64,000 nt of DNA from an uncultured Eisenbergiella sp. (GCA_910585455.1 CAJUEL010000008.1:60594-124593); one strand, 5' to 3'. Positions 34,884 through 43,289 are shown, counted from the first letter of the stretch. Translations and numbers: made by a program. Notes: generated from the sequence alone by a model not told the origin.

Positions 34884-35368
34884 AAAGTAAAGCGCCTTTG
34901 GCGTTGATGGAACAGATGGTGATGCTGCTGGTCTTTGCTTTGGCAGCTGCCTTATGTTTACAGGCTTTTGTGAAGTCCGATCAGATTTCCCAAAGAAGTC
35001 AGGCAAGAAGCAATGCGGCGCTGGCGGCTCAGAATATGGCGGAAATGCTCCGGCACAGCGGCGGCAGCATGGAGCATGCGCTTAAGGAGGCGGCGGACAG
35101 GCAGGGCGGCAGTTATCTGGAAAATGCTGATGAAGCAGGCGGCATCCAGGTAAATGTTTTCTATGATGAGGACTGGCAGCCGACCGGAGAAAATGGCGTC
35201 TATCTTTTGACGGTGCAGGGGATTCCTGCCGGGGAGGAAGGCTTACAGAAGGTGCTGGTACAGGTGGTACAAAATACAGCGGATTTGGCGGTATGGGGAG
35301 ATCAGGCGCAGCAGGGGCTTCTGTTTGAACTGGAAACTGCATGGCTGGAGGTGAACGGGCATGAATAA
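34880..35368 (+). CDS. Pseudopilin-like membrane protein
   Basis: A 162-residue protein with the N-terminal helix LMEQMVMLLVFALAAALCLQAF, in which Glu near position 11 sits at the helix start as in type IV pilins. A polar helix (RSQARSNAALAAQNMAEMLR) and a small beta-rich domain follow. The start at 34880 overlaps the previous stop by ATGA and is preferred over the 15-residue extension. Function inferred from position. Confidence 0.65.
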   Translation: MKSKAPLALMEQMVMLLVFALAAALCLQAFVKSDQISQRSQARSNAALAAQNMAEMLRHSGGSMEHALKEAADRQGGSYLENADEAGGIQVNVFYDEDWQPTGENGVYLLTVQGIPAGEEGLQKVLVQVVQNTADLAVWGDQAQQGLLFELETAWLEVNGHE

Positions 35369-35765
35369 AGAGGATAGATTTTCTCCGCCTGCGGTGGGAG
35401 GTATCTCCCTGCTGGTGGCATTCGCAGTGCTGTGCCTTACGGTATTCGCCCTGCTCAGCTTAAGCACTGTGCAGGCACAGAGTCGTCTGGCGGACGCGTC
35501 CACCAGGGCTGTAGCGGAATATTATGCGGCGGATAGCGCGGCGGTGCAGATTCTTGCGCGTCTGTGCGCGGGAGATTCGCCGGAAGAGGTTACTTATCAG
35601 GACGGAATTTATGCCTATGCCTGTCCGATTTCGGAGACGCAGGTATTAGAGGTGGAAGTGCGGCTGTCAGGAGAAGATTATGAGATTTTGCGCTGGCAGG
35701 CTGTTCCGGACGGTCAGGAAGGCGAAGAAAGCGGCTTTGAGCTGTGGGACGGAGAAGGATTTTAA
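35361..35765 (+). CDS. Pseudopilin-like membrane protein
   Basis: A 134-residue protein with one N-terminal helix (ISLLVAFAVLCLTVFALLSL), then a helical stretch with Ala-rich AVAEYYAADSAAVQIL and a small C-terminal domain. The overall shape resembles PilX/GspK-like minor pilins that begin without a glutamate. It overlaps the previous gene by 8 nt and precedes pilT by 21 nt. Confidence 0.6.
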   Translation: MNKEDRFSPPAVGGISLLVAFAVLCLTVFALLSLSTVQAQSRLADASTRAVAEYYAADSAAVQILARLCAGDSPEEVTYQDGIYAYACPISETQVLEVEVRLSGEDYEILRWQAVPDGQEGEESGFELWDGEGF

Positions 35766-35786
35766 AGAGTAAGGCAGGAAAATGAA

Positions 35787-36848
35787 ATGGCAGAATTGGT
35801 TGATTATTTAAAACGCGCGGTAGCGGATGACGCATCGGATCTTTTTATTGTGGCGGGGGGACAGGTGACTGAGAAGGTGGATAAGGCACTTTGTCCGATC
35901 AGCGAAGAAAAGATATTACCGCAGGAATCGGAGCGGCTGATCACCGAGCTTTATACCCGGGCGAACAGGCCTATGGAGGAATATTTAAAAAGAGGAGACG
36001 ATGATTTTTCCATCTCCATTCCGGGAGTGGCCCGGTTCAGGGTCAATACTTACCATCAGCGCGGTTCCATGGCGGCGGTGGTGCGGGTCGTCGTATTTGA
36101 TATACCGGACTGGCAAAAGCTGCATATTCCGGAACAGGTTATGAATGTCGCGGATAAAACCAGCGGCATGGTGCTTGTGACCGGCACCGCAGGAAGCGGA
36201 AAGTCCACCACGCAGGCATGCATCATAGACAGGATTAACCGTACCAGAGGATGTCATATCATCACGCTGGAGGATCCGATAGAATTTTTACATAAAAATC
36301 AAAAGAGTATTGTCAGCCAGAGGGAAATCGCGATTGATTCCGAGAATTATCTGACAGCGCTGCGTTCCTGTTTGAGACAGGCGCCGGATGTGATACTGCT
36401 GGGAGAAATGCGTGACCACGAGACGATTCGTACCGCTATGACGGCAGCGGAGACAGGGCATCTTTTGATAGCGACCCTGCACACGAAGGGGGCCGTGAAC
36501 ACCATAGACAGAATCGTGGACAGCTTTCCAGGCGAACAGCAGGTGCAGATACGCGCGCAGCTGAGCATGGTGCTTGAAACGGTCGTTTCCCAGCAGCTTT
36601 TGCCGGGAGTTGATGGCGATCTCGTGCCGGCCTATGAGATTATGCATATGAATAATGCAATCGGCAGCCTGATCAGGGAGAATAAGAGCCATCAGATCGA
36701 TAATGCGATTGTCGCCGGTAATAAGGATGGCATGATTTCCATGGATCAGTCCATTCTGGCATTGTACCGGGAGGGCAGAATCAGCCGGGAGGTTGCGTTG
36801 GAGTACGCGGAAAATCCGGAACAGCTCCAGCGAAGGATGAACGGCTGA
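35787..36848 (+). CDS. pilT: PilT-like type IV pilus ATPase
   Basis: A 353-residue hexameric secretion ATPase. The N-terminal PAS-like subdomain (ASDLFIVAGGQ) is followed by Walker A GTAGSGKST at about 133-141, the Asp box ITLEDPIEFLH, Walker B VILLGEMRDHETI, and the His box GHLLIATLHT. These are the PilT rather than PilB versions: 353 residues and no N-terminal extension domain or tetracysteine zinc site. PilT normally powers retraction. With no PilB here, either assembly is driven elsewhere or this single ATPase does both jobs. It is the last gene of the operon; LHE-3 follows after 28 nt. Confidence 0.92.
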   Translation: MAELVDYLKRAVADDASDLFIVAGGQVTEKVDKALCPISEEKILPQESERLITELYTRANRPMEEYLKRGDDDFSISIPGVARFRVNTYHQRGSMAAVVRVVVFDIPDWQKLHIPEQVMNVADKTSGMVLVTGTAGSGKSTTQACIIDRINRTRGCHIITLEDPIEFLHKNQKSIVSQREIAIDSENYLTALRSCLRQAPDVILLGEMRDHETIRTAMTAAETGHLLIATLHTKGAVNTIDRIVDSFPGEQQVQIRAQLSMVLETVVSQQLLPGVDGDLVPAYEIMHMNNAIGSLIRENKSHQIDNAIVAGNKDGMISMDQSILALYREGRISREVALEYAENPEQLQRRMNG

Positions 36849-36875
36849 ATGCTGCGGACTACGGAACCGTGCGAG

Positions 36876-37195
36876 GGTTTTGGCATCCATGTCGTCTGAT
36901 ACGGCGGCAGGAGCAAGGGCTGAAAGGGGCAGACGGATAGCGGGCACAGGCAGTTTCGGGGTGCGATATCCGGAGCGGGAAATTCCACAAAATGACCGGC
37001 TATTCCTAAACGGGACAGGGCGCAAAAAACTCACTGCGTTCAGACAGTTTTGCGCCCTGTCCCAGGAATATCCAGCCATTTTGGGAATTTCTCCGCTTCG
37101 GATAAAGCGCCCCGAAACCGCCAGTGCCCGCTATCCGTCTGCCCCTTTCAGTCCTTGCCCCTGCCGCCGTATCAGACGACATGGATGCCAAAACC
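36876..37195. repeat. Long hairpin element LHE-3
   Basis: A 320-bp hairpin. The first 36 bp of each arm (36876-36911 and 37160-37195) pair perfectly and the next 36 bp pair except at two positions. The core carries the same conserved blocks as LHE-2 and LHE-4 in opposite orientation (GATATCCGGAGCGGGAAATT at 36965, apex CTGCGTTCAGACAG near 37036). It lies between pilT and tRNA-Lys. Confidence 0.85.
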
Positions 37196-37395
37196 TCTAT
37201 CCACCACGTTTTCGCAGAATTTCAGCATCGCCGCATAAATTGTGATAGAATATGACTGCAGCTCCTAAAGTGCTCACAAATATGCAGGAAAAAGATATGA
37301 TGCTGTTGACACACTGCATTCAGCGATACCGTGAACAATAATGGTTGGCAAAAAATATGTGTTACAAAAATATTTGGAAAAAATAAAAAAAGTAC

Positions 37396-37424
37396 TTGCA
37401 ATATTCTTCGATATGTAATATAAT
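37396..37424 (+). promoter_or_regulatory. Promoter of tRNA-Lys
   Basis: TTGCAA (37396-37401), 17 nt, TATAAT (37419-37424), 37 nt before the tRNA. Between LHE-3 and this promoter (37196-37395) I see nothing else. Confidence 0.75.
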
Positions 37425-37460
37425 AATCCTTGCGTTGAGGAAAACGCAGAACAAAGACAT

Positions 37461-37533
37461 GCACCGCTAGCTCAGTTGGTAGAGCACCTGACTCTTAATC
37501 AGGGTGTCCAGGGTTCGAGCCCCTGGCGGTGCA
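37461..37533 (+). tRNA. tRNA-Lys (anticodon CTT)
   Basis: A 73-nt cloverleaf: acceptor GCACCGC/GCGGTGC, D loop with AGCTCAGTTGGTAGAGC, anticodon arm CCTGACTCTTAATCAGG (CTT) and T arm GGGTTCGAGCCCC. Discriminator A; CCA is not encoded. A downstream stem ending in ATGGTGCTTTTTTT (37571-37584) is a probable terminator. Confidence 0.97.
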
Positions 37534-37659
37534 CTGAGGTGCCATTTTTGAGGACGTATGAGCCTTGGGGATGGTGCTTTTTTTATAGAAAACCTTCATG
37601 TGAGCTCTTTGCGTATTATTATGCATGGAGATTATCAGCTGGATATGATCAGGTATGTA

Positions 37660-38039
37660 GTTACAGTTCGCAGGGCAGGGAAATCCGGGAGGAACGGGCG
37701 GACAGGCGCGGGGGCAGACCGGTAAGATGGCGGCGGTGGCAGGAGAGGGGCGGAAGGGGACAGGCTGTTTCCGATCGCTTTATCCGGAGTGGAGAAATTT
37801 CCAAAACAGCAGGGGATTCCTGCCACAGGGCGCAATACTGTTTGAACGGAGTGAGTTTGTTGCGCCCTGTGGCGCTCAGGAATACCCGGCTGCTTTGTGG
37901 AATTTCCCGCTCTGGATATCGCGATCGGAAACAGCCTGTCCCCTTCCGCCCCTCTCCTGCCACCGCCGCCATCTTACCGGTCTGCCCCCGCGCCTGTCTG
38001 TCCGTTCCTCCCGGATTTCCCTGCTCTGCGAACTGTAAC
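37660..38039. repeat. Long hairpin element LHE-4 (largest copy)
   Basis: A 380-bp hairpin with 119-bp outer arms (37660-37778 and 37921-38039) that pair except at about three positions. The termini are GTTACAGTTCGCAG and CTGCGAACTGTAAC, matching the ends of the short palindrome family. The core 37779-37920 has the conserved blocks GCTTTATCCGG..GGAGAAATTTCC and GTGGAATTTCCCGCT..GGATATCGC, with apex CTGTTTGAACGGAGTGAG. It ends 58 nt before tatD. Confidence 0.88.
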
Positions 38040-38097
38040 GGCAAGATGGCGTGTAACTGGAAGAATGGCAGGCTTGCACGCAAGGAGGAGATGGCAT

Positions 38098-38871
38098 ATG
38101 ATATTTGAGAGCCATGCGCACTATGATGATGAGGCGTTTGATGCGGACCGGGAGGCGCTGCTTGGAAGCTTTGCGGAAAATGGGATAGGCTATGTGGTGA
38201 ACGTGGCGGCGAGTCTGGATTCGGTGAAGACCACGCAGGCGCTGATGAAGCGGTGGGATTTCGTTTATGGCGCGCTGGGCGTGCATCCTTCGGAAACCGG
38301 GGAGCTGAACGAAGAGAATTTTGCCTGGCTGCGGGCACAGCTGAAAACGCCGAAGACCGTTGCGGTGGGAGAGATCGGGCTGGACTACTACTGGGACAAG
38401 GAAGAGGATGTGCGGGCAAGGCAGAAGGAATGGTTTGCGCGTCAGCTTGCCATGGCGAAGGAGGAAAGGCTGCCGGTCATCATCCATTCCCGGGATGCGG
38501 CGAAGGATACCTGGGATGTGATGGAGGGGGAGTCGGCGAAGGAGCTTCGCGGTGTTGTGCATTGCTTCGCCTATACGAAGGAGACGGCGCGGGATTTCCT
38601 GAAATGGGATTACTATTTCGGAATAGGCGGCGTGCTCACCTTTAAGAATGCGAAGAAGCTGAAAGAGGCGGTAGAATACATTCCGCTGGACAGAATTCTG
38701 TTGGAGACGGACAGTCCATATCTGACGCCGGAGCCTTACCGGGGGAAGCGGAACTGTTCCCGCTACCTGCCCTATGTGGTGCGGGCGCTGGCAGAGATTA
38801 AGGGAATTTCGGAGGAAGAGGTGGAAGAGATCACCTGCCGCAATGCGAGGGGATTTTTTTCACTGACATAA
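38098..38871 (+). CDS. tatD: TatD family metal-dependent hydrolase (DNase)
   Basis: A 257-residue TIM-barrel hydrolase with 3'-5' exonuclease activity in studied members. Metal ligands are visible: HAHYDD (HxH near the N-terminus), GEIGLDYYWD (Glu), VIIHSRDA (His), VVHCFAY (His) and ETDSPYLTPEPYRG (Asp). The start at 38098 has AAGGAGG with 9-nt spacing; the longer frame runs into LHE-4. It begins an operon with rsmA and the HAD gene, a common arrangement in Firmicutes, though the usual rnmV between them is absent. Confidence 0.93.
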   Translation: MIFESHAHYDDEAFDADREALLGSFAENGIGYVVNVAASLDSVKTTQALMKRWDFVYGALGVHPSETGELNEENFAWLRAQLKTPKTVAVGEIGLDYYWDKEEDVRARQKEWFARQLAMAKEERLPVIIHSRDAAKDTWDVMEGESAKELRGVVHCFAYTKETARDFLKWDYYFGIGGVLTFKNAKKLKEAVEYIPLDRILLETDSPYLTPEPYRGKRNCSRYLPYVVRALAEIKGISEEEVEEITCRNARGFFSLT

Positions 38872-38884
38872 ATGGAGAACAGGG

Positions 38885-39751
38885 ATGGCGTCTTTGGGGA
38901 TACCCGCGAATACGATAGCGGTATTGCAGAAATACAATTTCACATTTCAGAAAAAATACGGGCAGAACTTCTTGATCGATGCGCATGTTCTGGAGAAAAT
39001 TATGGAAAGGGCGCAGATCACAAAGGCGGACTGTGTGGTGGAAATCGGTCCTGGCATCGGCACGATGACCCAGTATCTGGCGGAGAGCGCGGGGCAGGTG
39101 GTGGCGGTGGAGATCGACCGGGCGCTGATCCCGATTTTGCAGGATACCCTTTCTTCTTATGAAAATGTGGAGATCATCAATGAGGACATCCTGAAGGTAG
39201 ATCTGGCGCGTCTGGCGGCAGAAAAGAACGGCGGAAATCCGGTGAAGGTGGTGGCGAACCTTCCTTATTATATCACCACGCCCATCGTCATGGGACTTTT
39301 TGAAAGCGGTATGCCGCTGGATTCCGTCACGGTGATGGTGCAGAAGGAGGTTGCCGAGCGGATGCAGGCAAAGCCCGGCACGAAGGACTACGGCGCGCTT
39401 TCGCTGGCGGTGCAGTACTATGCGGAAGCGCAGGTGGTGGCGAATGTGCCGCCAAACTGTTTTATCCCCCGCCCCAATGTGGGGAGCGCGGTGATTCAGT
39501 TGAAGCGCTACCAGGAGCCGCCTGTCCGGGTGCAGGATGAGAGGCTGATGTTTTCCATCATCCGGGCATCCTTCAACCAGAGAAGAAAAATGCTCGTAAA
39601 CGGCCTGGCGAATGCACCGGGACTATCTTTCGATAAGGAAAAGGTGCGCGGCGCGCTGCTTTCCATGGGGCTTTCCGAAAACATCCGCGGGGAAGCGATG
39701 GAGCTTGCACAGTTCGCGCAGCTTTCCGACATTCTTGCGGGAAAGGCATGA
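38885..39751 (+). CDS. rsmA: 16S rRNA (adenine1518/1519-N6)-dimethyltransferase
   Basis: A 288-residue enzyme (KsgA) that dimethylates two adjacent adenines in helix 45 of 16S rRNA during small-subunit maturation. Signatures: KKYGQNFLID, SAM motif I VVEIGPGIGTMTQ, motif II VAVEID, and the catalytic motif NLPYYITTP. The C-terminal helical domain is complete (FNQRRKMLVNGL). It starts 14 nt after the tatD stop and overlaps the next gene by 4 nt. Confidence 0.96.
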   Translation: MASLGIPANTIAVLQKYNFTFQKKYGQNFLIDAHVLEKIMERAQITKADCVVEIGPGIGTMTQYLAESAGQVVAVEIDRALIPILQDTLSSYENVEIINEDILKVDLARLAAEKNGGNPVKVVANLPYYITTPIVMGLFESGMPLDSVTVMVQKEVAERMQAKPGTKDYGALSLAVQYYAEAQVVANVPPNCFIPRPNVGSAVIQLKRYQEPPVRVQDERLMFSIIRASFNQRRKMLVNGLANAPGLSFDKEKVRGALLSMGLSENIRGEAMELAQFAQLSDILAGKA

Positions 39752-40425
39752 AGATGATCAAAGCGGTTGTTTTTGATATGGATGGCGTATTGTTTGATAC
39801 GGAAAGCATCAGCTTTCGCTGTTTTTTTGAAGCGGCGGAGCAGCTGGGAATCCGGATTACGCAGGAAGCGGTTTATGGATGCTTCGGGCTCAATGAGGCG
39901 GACGGAAGGGCTTATGTGCTTCGTACGATGGAGAGCGAGTATCCCGGCGGCACATTCCCCTATGACATTTTCAGGAAGAAGCTGGGAGAGCTGTTTGAGG
40001 AGGAGCTGCAAAAGGGCGTGCCCGTCATGGAGGGCGTGCGGGAGCTTCTCATTTTTTTAAAGGAAAAAGGCGTCAAAGTGGCGGTCGCATCCTCCACCCA
40101 CTACAGGAGGGTGATGCGCAATCTGGAGACTAACGGGCTGACGTCATATTTTGAGCAGATCATCACCGGAGATATGGTGGAGCACAGCAAGCCGCAGCCG
40201 GATATTTATTTAAAGGCCTGCGAGGCGCTTTCGGTATCCCCGGCAGAGGCGATGGCGGTGGAGGACTCCCCCAACGGCATCCGGGCAGCTGCTGCGGCGG
40301 GGATGGTGGCGGTCATGGTGCCGGATATGATACAGCCCACCGAAGAGCTGGCGGCATTATACGATATGAAGTTTGATTCCCTGCACGGGCTGCGGGCATA
40401 TTTGCAAAAGGAGCTGGAGGGGTGA
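39748..40425 (+). CDS. HAD family hydrolase (beta-phosphoglucomutase-like)
   Basis: A 225-residue phosphatase or phosphomutase. Motif I VVFDMDGVLFDTES is followed by the alpha-helical cap, motif II VAVASST, motif III Lys in KPQPDIYL and motif IV VEDSPNGIRAA. These are class IB HAD features shared by beta-phosphoglucomutases and sugar-phosphate phosphatases, so the substrate is uncertain. The ATGA overlap with rsmA shows translational coupling. Confidence 0.92.
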   Translation: MKMIKAVVFDMDGVLFDTESISFRCFFEAAEQLGIRITQEAVYGCFGLNEADGRAYVLRTMESEYPGGTFPYDIFRKKLGELFEEELQKGVPVMEGVRELLIFLKEKGVKVAVASSTHYRRVMRNLETNGLTSYFEQIITGDMVEHSKPQPDIYLKACEALSVSPAEAMAVEDSPNGIRAAAAAGMVAVMVPDMIQPTEELAALYDMKFDSLHGLRAYLQKELEG

Positions 40426-40429
40426 GAGC

Positions 40430-40993
40430 ATGACGCCGGTGGAAAAGCTGCGGTTTAAAAATGTAGCGCTGCGGGTGCTGCACGCGCCGGGAGGACCACT
40501 CTGTATGCAGAAGGGAGCCGCCGGTACGCTGCGGAAAGGCATAGATGCGCCGGGACAGGCAGGCGGCGCAAGACCTTTGGAAATGACCCTCGTTTTTGAC
40601 GGCGCGCTCACGGAGGAGGAAGTGCGGGCGGCAGGCGCGGACGTGATATCCGCTTTAAAAGGCGCGGACGAAATTTTCCGGAATGTGCGTTGCAATGCGG
40701 TATGGTGGCGCTCGGATGAAGAGATCATCCATGAGGTGGTGGCGGCTCCCATGATACAGATGGGGCGCTGCTTCGACGGCTGGAGGGAGCGGCAGGAGAA
40801 AAAGCGGCTTGAGCTCTTATTCGCTGATCTGAAAAAATTTGAGGCCAGATCCCGCCTGCTGATCGTGGCAGCCGGACGGGGATATGTGACAGAAGATAAA
40901 GAATTGCAGAGGGCGAGCCTGAATCCGTTTTTATACCGCAGGCTGCTTTTTCTGGAAAAAGACGGCATAAAGGAAGGGCGCAGCTTTTTGTGA
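40430..40993 (+). CDS. Conserved-looking hypothetical protein
   Basis: A 187-residue soluble protein with no family I recognise. It alternates predicted strands and helices (MTLVFDGALTEEEVRAAGAD, RLLIVAAGRGYVTEDKEL) in a way that recalls a Rossmann or vWA-like fold, but no metal-site motif is present. ATG 40430 follows GGAGGGGTGAGAGC, 5 nt after the HAD gene stop, so it is the last gene of the tatD-rsmA operon. The terminator begins inside its last codons. Confidence 0.6.
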   Translation: MTPVEKLRFKNVALRVLHAPGGPLCMQKGAAGTLRKGIDAPGQAGGARPLEMTLVFDGALTEEEVRAAGADVISALKGADEIFRNVRCNAVWWRSDEEIIHEVVAAPMIQMGRCFDGWRERQEKKRLELLFADLKKFEARSRLLIVAAGRGYVTEDKELQRASLNPFLYRRLLFLEKDGIKEGRSFL

Positions 40994-41009
40994 GGCTGCG
41001 CCCTTTTTT
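40976..41009 (+). terminator. Terminator of the tatD-rsmA operon
   Basis: GGGCGCAGC (40976-40984), a 10-nt loop, GCTGCGCCC (40995-41003), then TTTTTT. It overlaps the last 18 nt of the preceding gene. Confidence 0.9.
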
Positions 41010-41010
41010 C

Positions 41011-41043
41011 GTCAATGATTCAGAGCTGTCTGAACGGTTTCCT
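41011..41043. repeat. Short palindromic repeat, degenerate copy
   Basis: GTCAATGATTCAGA, GCT, GTCTGAACGGTTTC. It lies between the convergent stops of the hypothetical and membrane protein genes. Confidence 0.4.
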
Positions 41044-41050
41044 CTTCGGA

Positions 41051-42046
41051 TCAGAAATCGGAGCCGTTACGGACAGAAGCGCCGGACACGGAGGTGATCC
41101 GTTTCACATCCTGCTTACCGCTTCCTGTCTTCAGCGCCTGGCGGACGGTTCCCCATGCGCCCACGGCCATGAGGATATAGCCGATTGCCACATCGCCGAT
41201 GACGGCTGTCCGGATTTCAGGCTCTTCCAGGAATGCCGGCGCGGCGCGGAAGGCATCGAAGAAGGTGATTTCATAATATTCCTGATAGATATTGAAAATT
41301 TCAATGCTCAGGCTGATCTGCTCTGCCAGCAGCAGCATGACCACGGAGAGCACACAGCTTATGATGATACCGGTGGTATTGAGCTTGCCGCCCAGCATTT
41401 CGTAGCCCTTCATGGCGCAGATGATCATGACCGCGCCGCCGATGGCGGATATGTAACCGAGCTGATAGATGAGCACCCACAGCACAACGCCGATCAAAGC
41501 GCCTAAAAATGCGCCCACAATGCCGCCGACCACGTTTCCGTTTCCGCCCTTTTTCTTCTCGTTTATGTTCTGACGGATGCGATCGGAAACATTGGCATAG
41601 CAGGCGGGACAGAGCACATGGCTTACGCCGTCAATGACATATAGCGAAAGGTCGTAAGGCGTATCACAGGCTTCGCAGCAAATGGCGAGACCGTTATCAT
41701 TGCAGTAAGCGGTGATTTCCTTTAAAAAGGCGTCCATACAGGGCACATAATTTTTCCCCCATTTAAAACCAATTCCCTGGAATTCTGCGGTGATCCGCCC
41801 GTTTCCGTAAACGGCGGACTGCAGATACTGGAATTTGGACGTACACTGGGTTAAAAATGCTGAAATGGCGGGAGCCGGTTCTATCGTGCCGGGCTTTACC
41901 CAGAGCTGGACGGCATGCTTGGCCGGTGTGGCAGGATCCTGCTGGATGGCGAGAAAAACGCCGTTTACCTGCCCATATGCAAGCCCGCTCTTTTCGTCCA
42001 CGGTGAGATTGTTCTGAATCGCGTAATTTTTCACTTTCTTGTACAT
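41051..42046 (-). CDS. Membrane protein with cytoplasmic N-terminal region and a Cys cluster
   Basis: A 331-residue protein of unknown function. The first 110 residues are soluble. A zinc-ribbon-like cluster follows (CCEACDTPYDL, then VLCPACYANV) at about 130-165, then a Gly-rich linker and four hydrophobic helices (about 185-305). A basic tail ends the chain. GAGGAGGG lies before ATG 42046; the longer frame has no such site. It resembles other uncharacterised Lachnospiraceae membrane proteins. It is divergent from cysK but no shared function is implied. Confidence 0.6.
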   Translation of the reverse strand: MYKKVKNYAIQNNLTVDEKSGLAYGQVNGVFLAIQQDPATPAKHAVQLWVKPGTIEPAPAISAFLTQCTSKFQYLQSAVYGNGRITAEFQGIGFKWGKNYVPCMDAFLKEITAYCNDNGLAICCEACDTPYDLSLYVIDGVSHVLCPACYANVSDRIRQNINEKKKGGNGNVVGGIVGAFLGALIGVVLWVLIYQLGYISAIGGAVMIICAMKGYEMLGGKLNTTGIIISCVLSVVMLLLAEQISLSIEIFNIYQEYYEITFFDAFRAAPAFLEEPEIRTAVIGDVAIGYILMAVGAWGTVRQALKTGSGKQDVKRITSVSGASVRNGSDF

Positions 42047-42153
42047 GACATTCCCTCCTCGTTTGAATATGATAGAGTGGGGTATCGATCGACCGATACT
42101 TCCGCATATCAGTATAGCGTAAGAAGAGCCCCTCGTAAAGACCAAAATTTCTG

Positions 42154-42208
42154 TTGACAAATCGGGAGAAGCGTCATATAATCCATATAAACATACTTGA
42201 AAAGTAGG
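42154..42208 (+). promoter_or_regulatory. Promoter and palindromic operator of cysK
   Basis: TTGACA (42154-42159), 17 nt, TATAAT (42177-42182). Directly after it, at the expected transcription start, lies TACTTGAAAAGTA (42194-42206), a perfect dyad with three-base centre. An Rrf2-type cysteine regulator (CymR/IscR-like) is a plausible binder; the match to a known motif is not proven. Confidence 0.65.
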
Positions 42209-42229
42209 TTAATGAAGGAGGGAAAAGAA

Positions 42230-43162
42230 ATGAGTAACATTTATACATCCGCGGATCAGCTGATAGGGAGAACCCCTTTGCTGGAGCTTACGAATCTGGA
42301 AAAGAAATACGGGCTTGGGGCGCGGATTTTGGTGAAGCTGGAATATTTTAACCCGGCAGGCTCCGTGAAGGACCGGGTTGCGAAGGCGATGCTCGACGAT
42401 GCGGAGGAAAGAGGGTTGCTAAAGCCGGATTCCGTCATCATTGAGCCCACATCGGGAAATACGGGGATCGGACTCGCATCGGTCGCCGCAGCGAGAGGAT
42501 ACCGCATCATCATCGTCATGCCGGAAACCATGAGCGTGGAGCGCCGTCAGCTGATGAAGGCATTCGGCGCGGAGCTGGTGCTGACGGAAGGGGCAAAGGG
42601 CATGAGCGGCGCCATCGAAAAGGCGAAGGAGCTGGCGGCAGAGTACCCGGACAGCTTCATTCCGGGACAGTTTGAGAATCCCGCCAACCCAGCGGCGCAC
42701 AGGGCGACGACCGGGCCGGAAATCTGGGCGGACACGGACGGAAAGGTGGATATTTTTGTGGCGGGCGTGGGCACCGGGGGCACAATTACCGGCATCGGCT
42801 CCTTCTTAAAGGAGCAAAATCCTGATATACAGGTGGTTGCGGTGGAGCCCGCGGCGTCTCCGGTGCTGAGCAAGGGAACGTCCGGTTCCCATAAGATTCA
42901 GGGAATCGGCGCCGGATTTGTGCCCGAGGTGCTGGACACGAAGGTTTATGATGAGATCATTCCGGTGGAAAATGAGGATGCCTTTGCGGTTGGAAAGCAG
43001 ATCGGCAGGACGGAGGGCATTTTGGTGGGCATTTCCTCCGGCGCGGCGGTCTGGGCGGCGCTGGAGCTGGCGAAGCGCCCGGAAAACGAAGGAAAAACGA
43101 TCGTGGCATTGCTCCCGGATACCGGAGACCGGTATTTATCCACGGCGCTTTTTGCGGATTAG
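42230..43162 (+). CDS. cysK: Cysteine synthase A (O-acetylserine sulfhydrylase)
   Basis: A 310-residue PLP enzyme that makes L-cysteine from O-acetylserine and sulfide. The PLP lysine lies in NPAGSVKDRVAKAM (near 44), the substrate loop is PTSGNTGIGLA, the phosphate loop is GVGTGGTITG, and a C-terminal SSGAA motif is seen. Length is normal. GGAGGG precedes ATG 42230. It stands alone under its own promoter, suggesting control by cysteine supply. Confidence 0.95.
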   Translation: MSNIYTSADQLIGRTPLLELTNLEKKYGLGARILVKLEYFNPAGSVKDRVAKAMLDDAEERGLLKPDSVIIEPTSGNTGIGLASVAAARGYRIIIVMPETMSVERRQLMKAFGAELVLTEGAKGMSGAIEKAKELAAEYPDSFIPGQFENPANPAAHRATTGPEIWADTDGKVDIFVAGVGTGGTITGIGSFLKEQNPDIQVVAVEPAASPVLSKGTSGSHKIQGIGAGFVPEVLDTKVYDEIIPVENEDAFAVGKQIGRTEGILVGISSGAAVWAALELAKRPENEGKTIVALLPDTGDRYLSTALFAD

Positions 43163-43289
43163 GGCAGGCGGCGACAGCGATTTTTTATGGTTTTTTGAAA
43201 TGATGCAAAAAGGATACATTTTTGATGCTTTTTTGATGCCGCTGTGCGATAAGCTATGCTCATAACAAAAGCGAAAGAGGTGTATCAGC

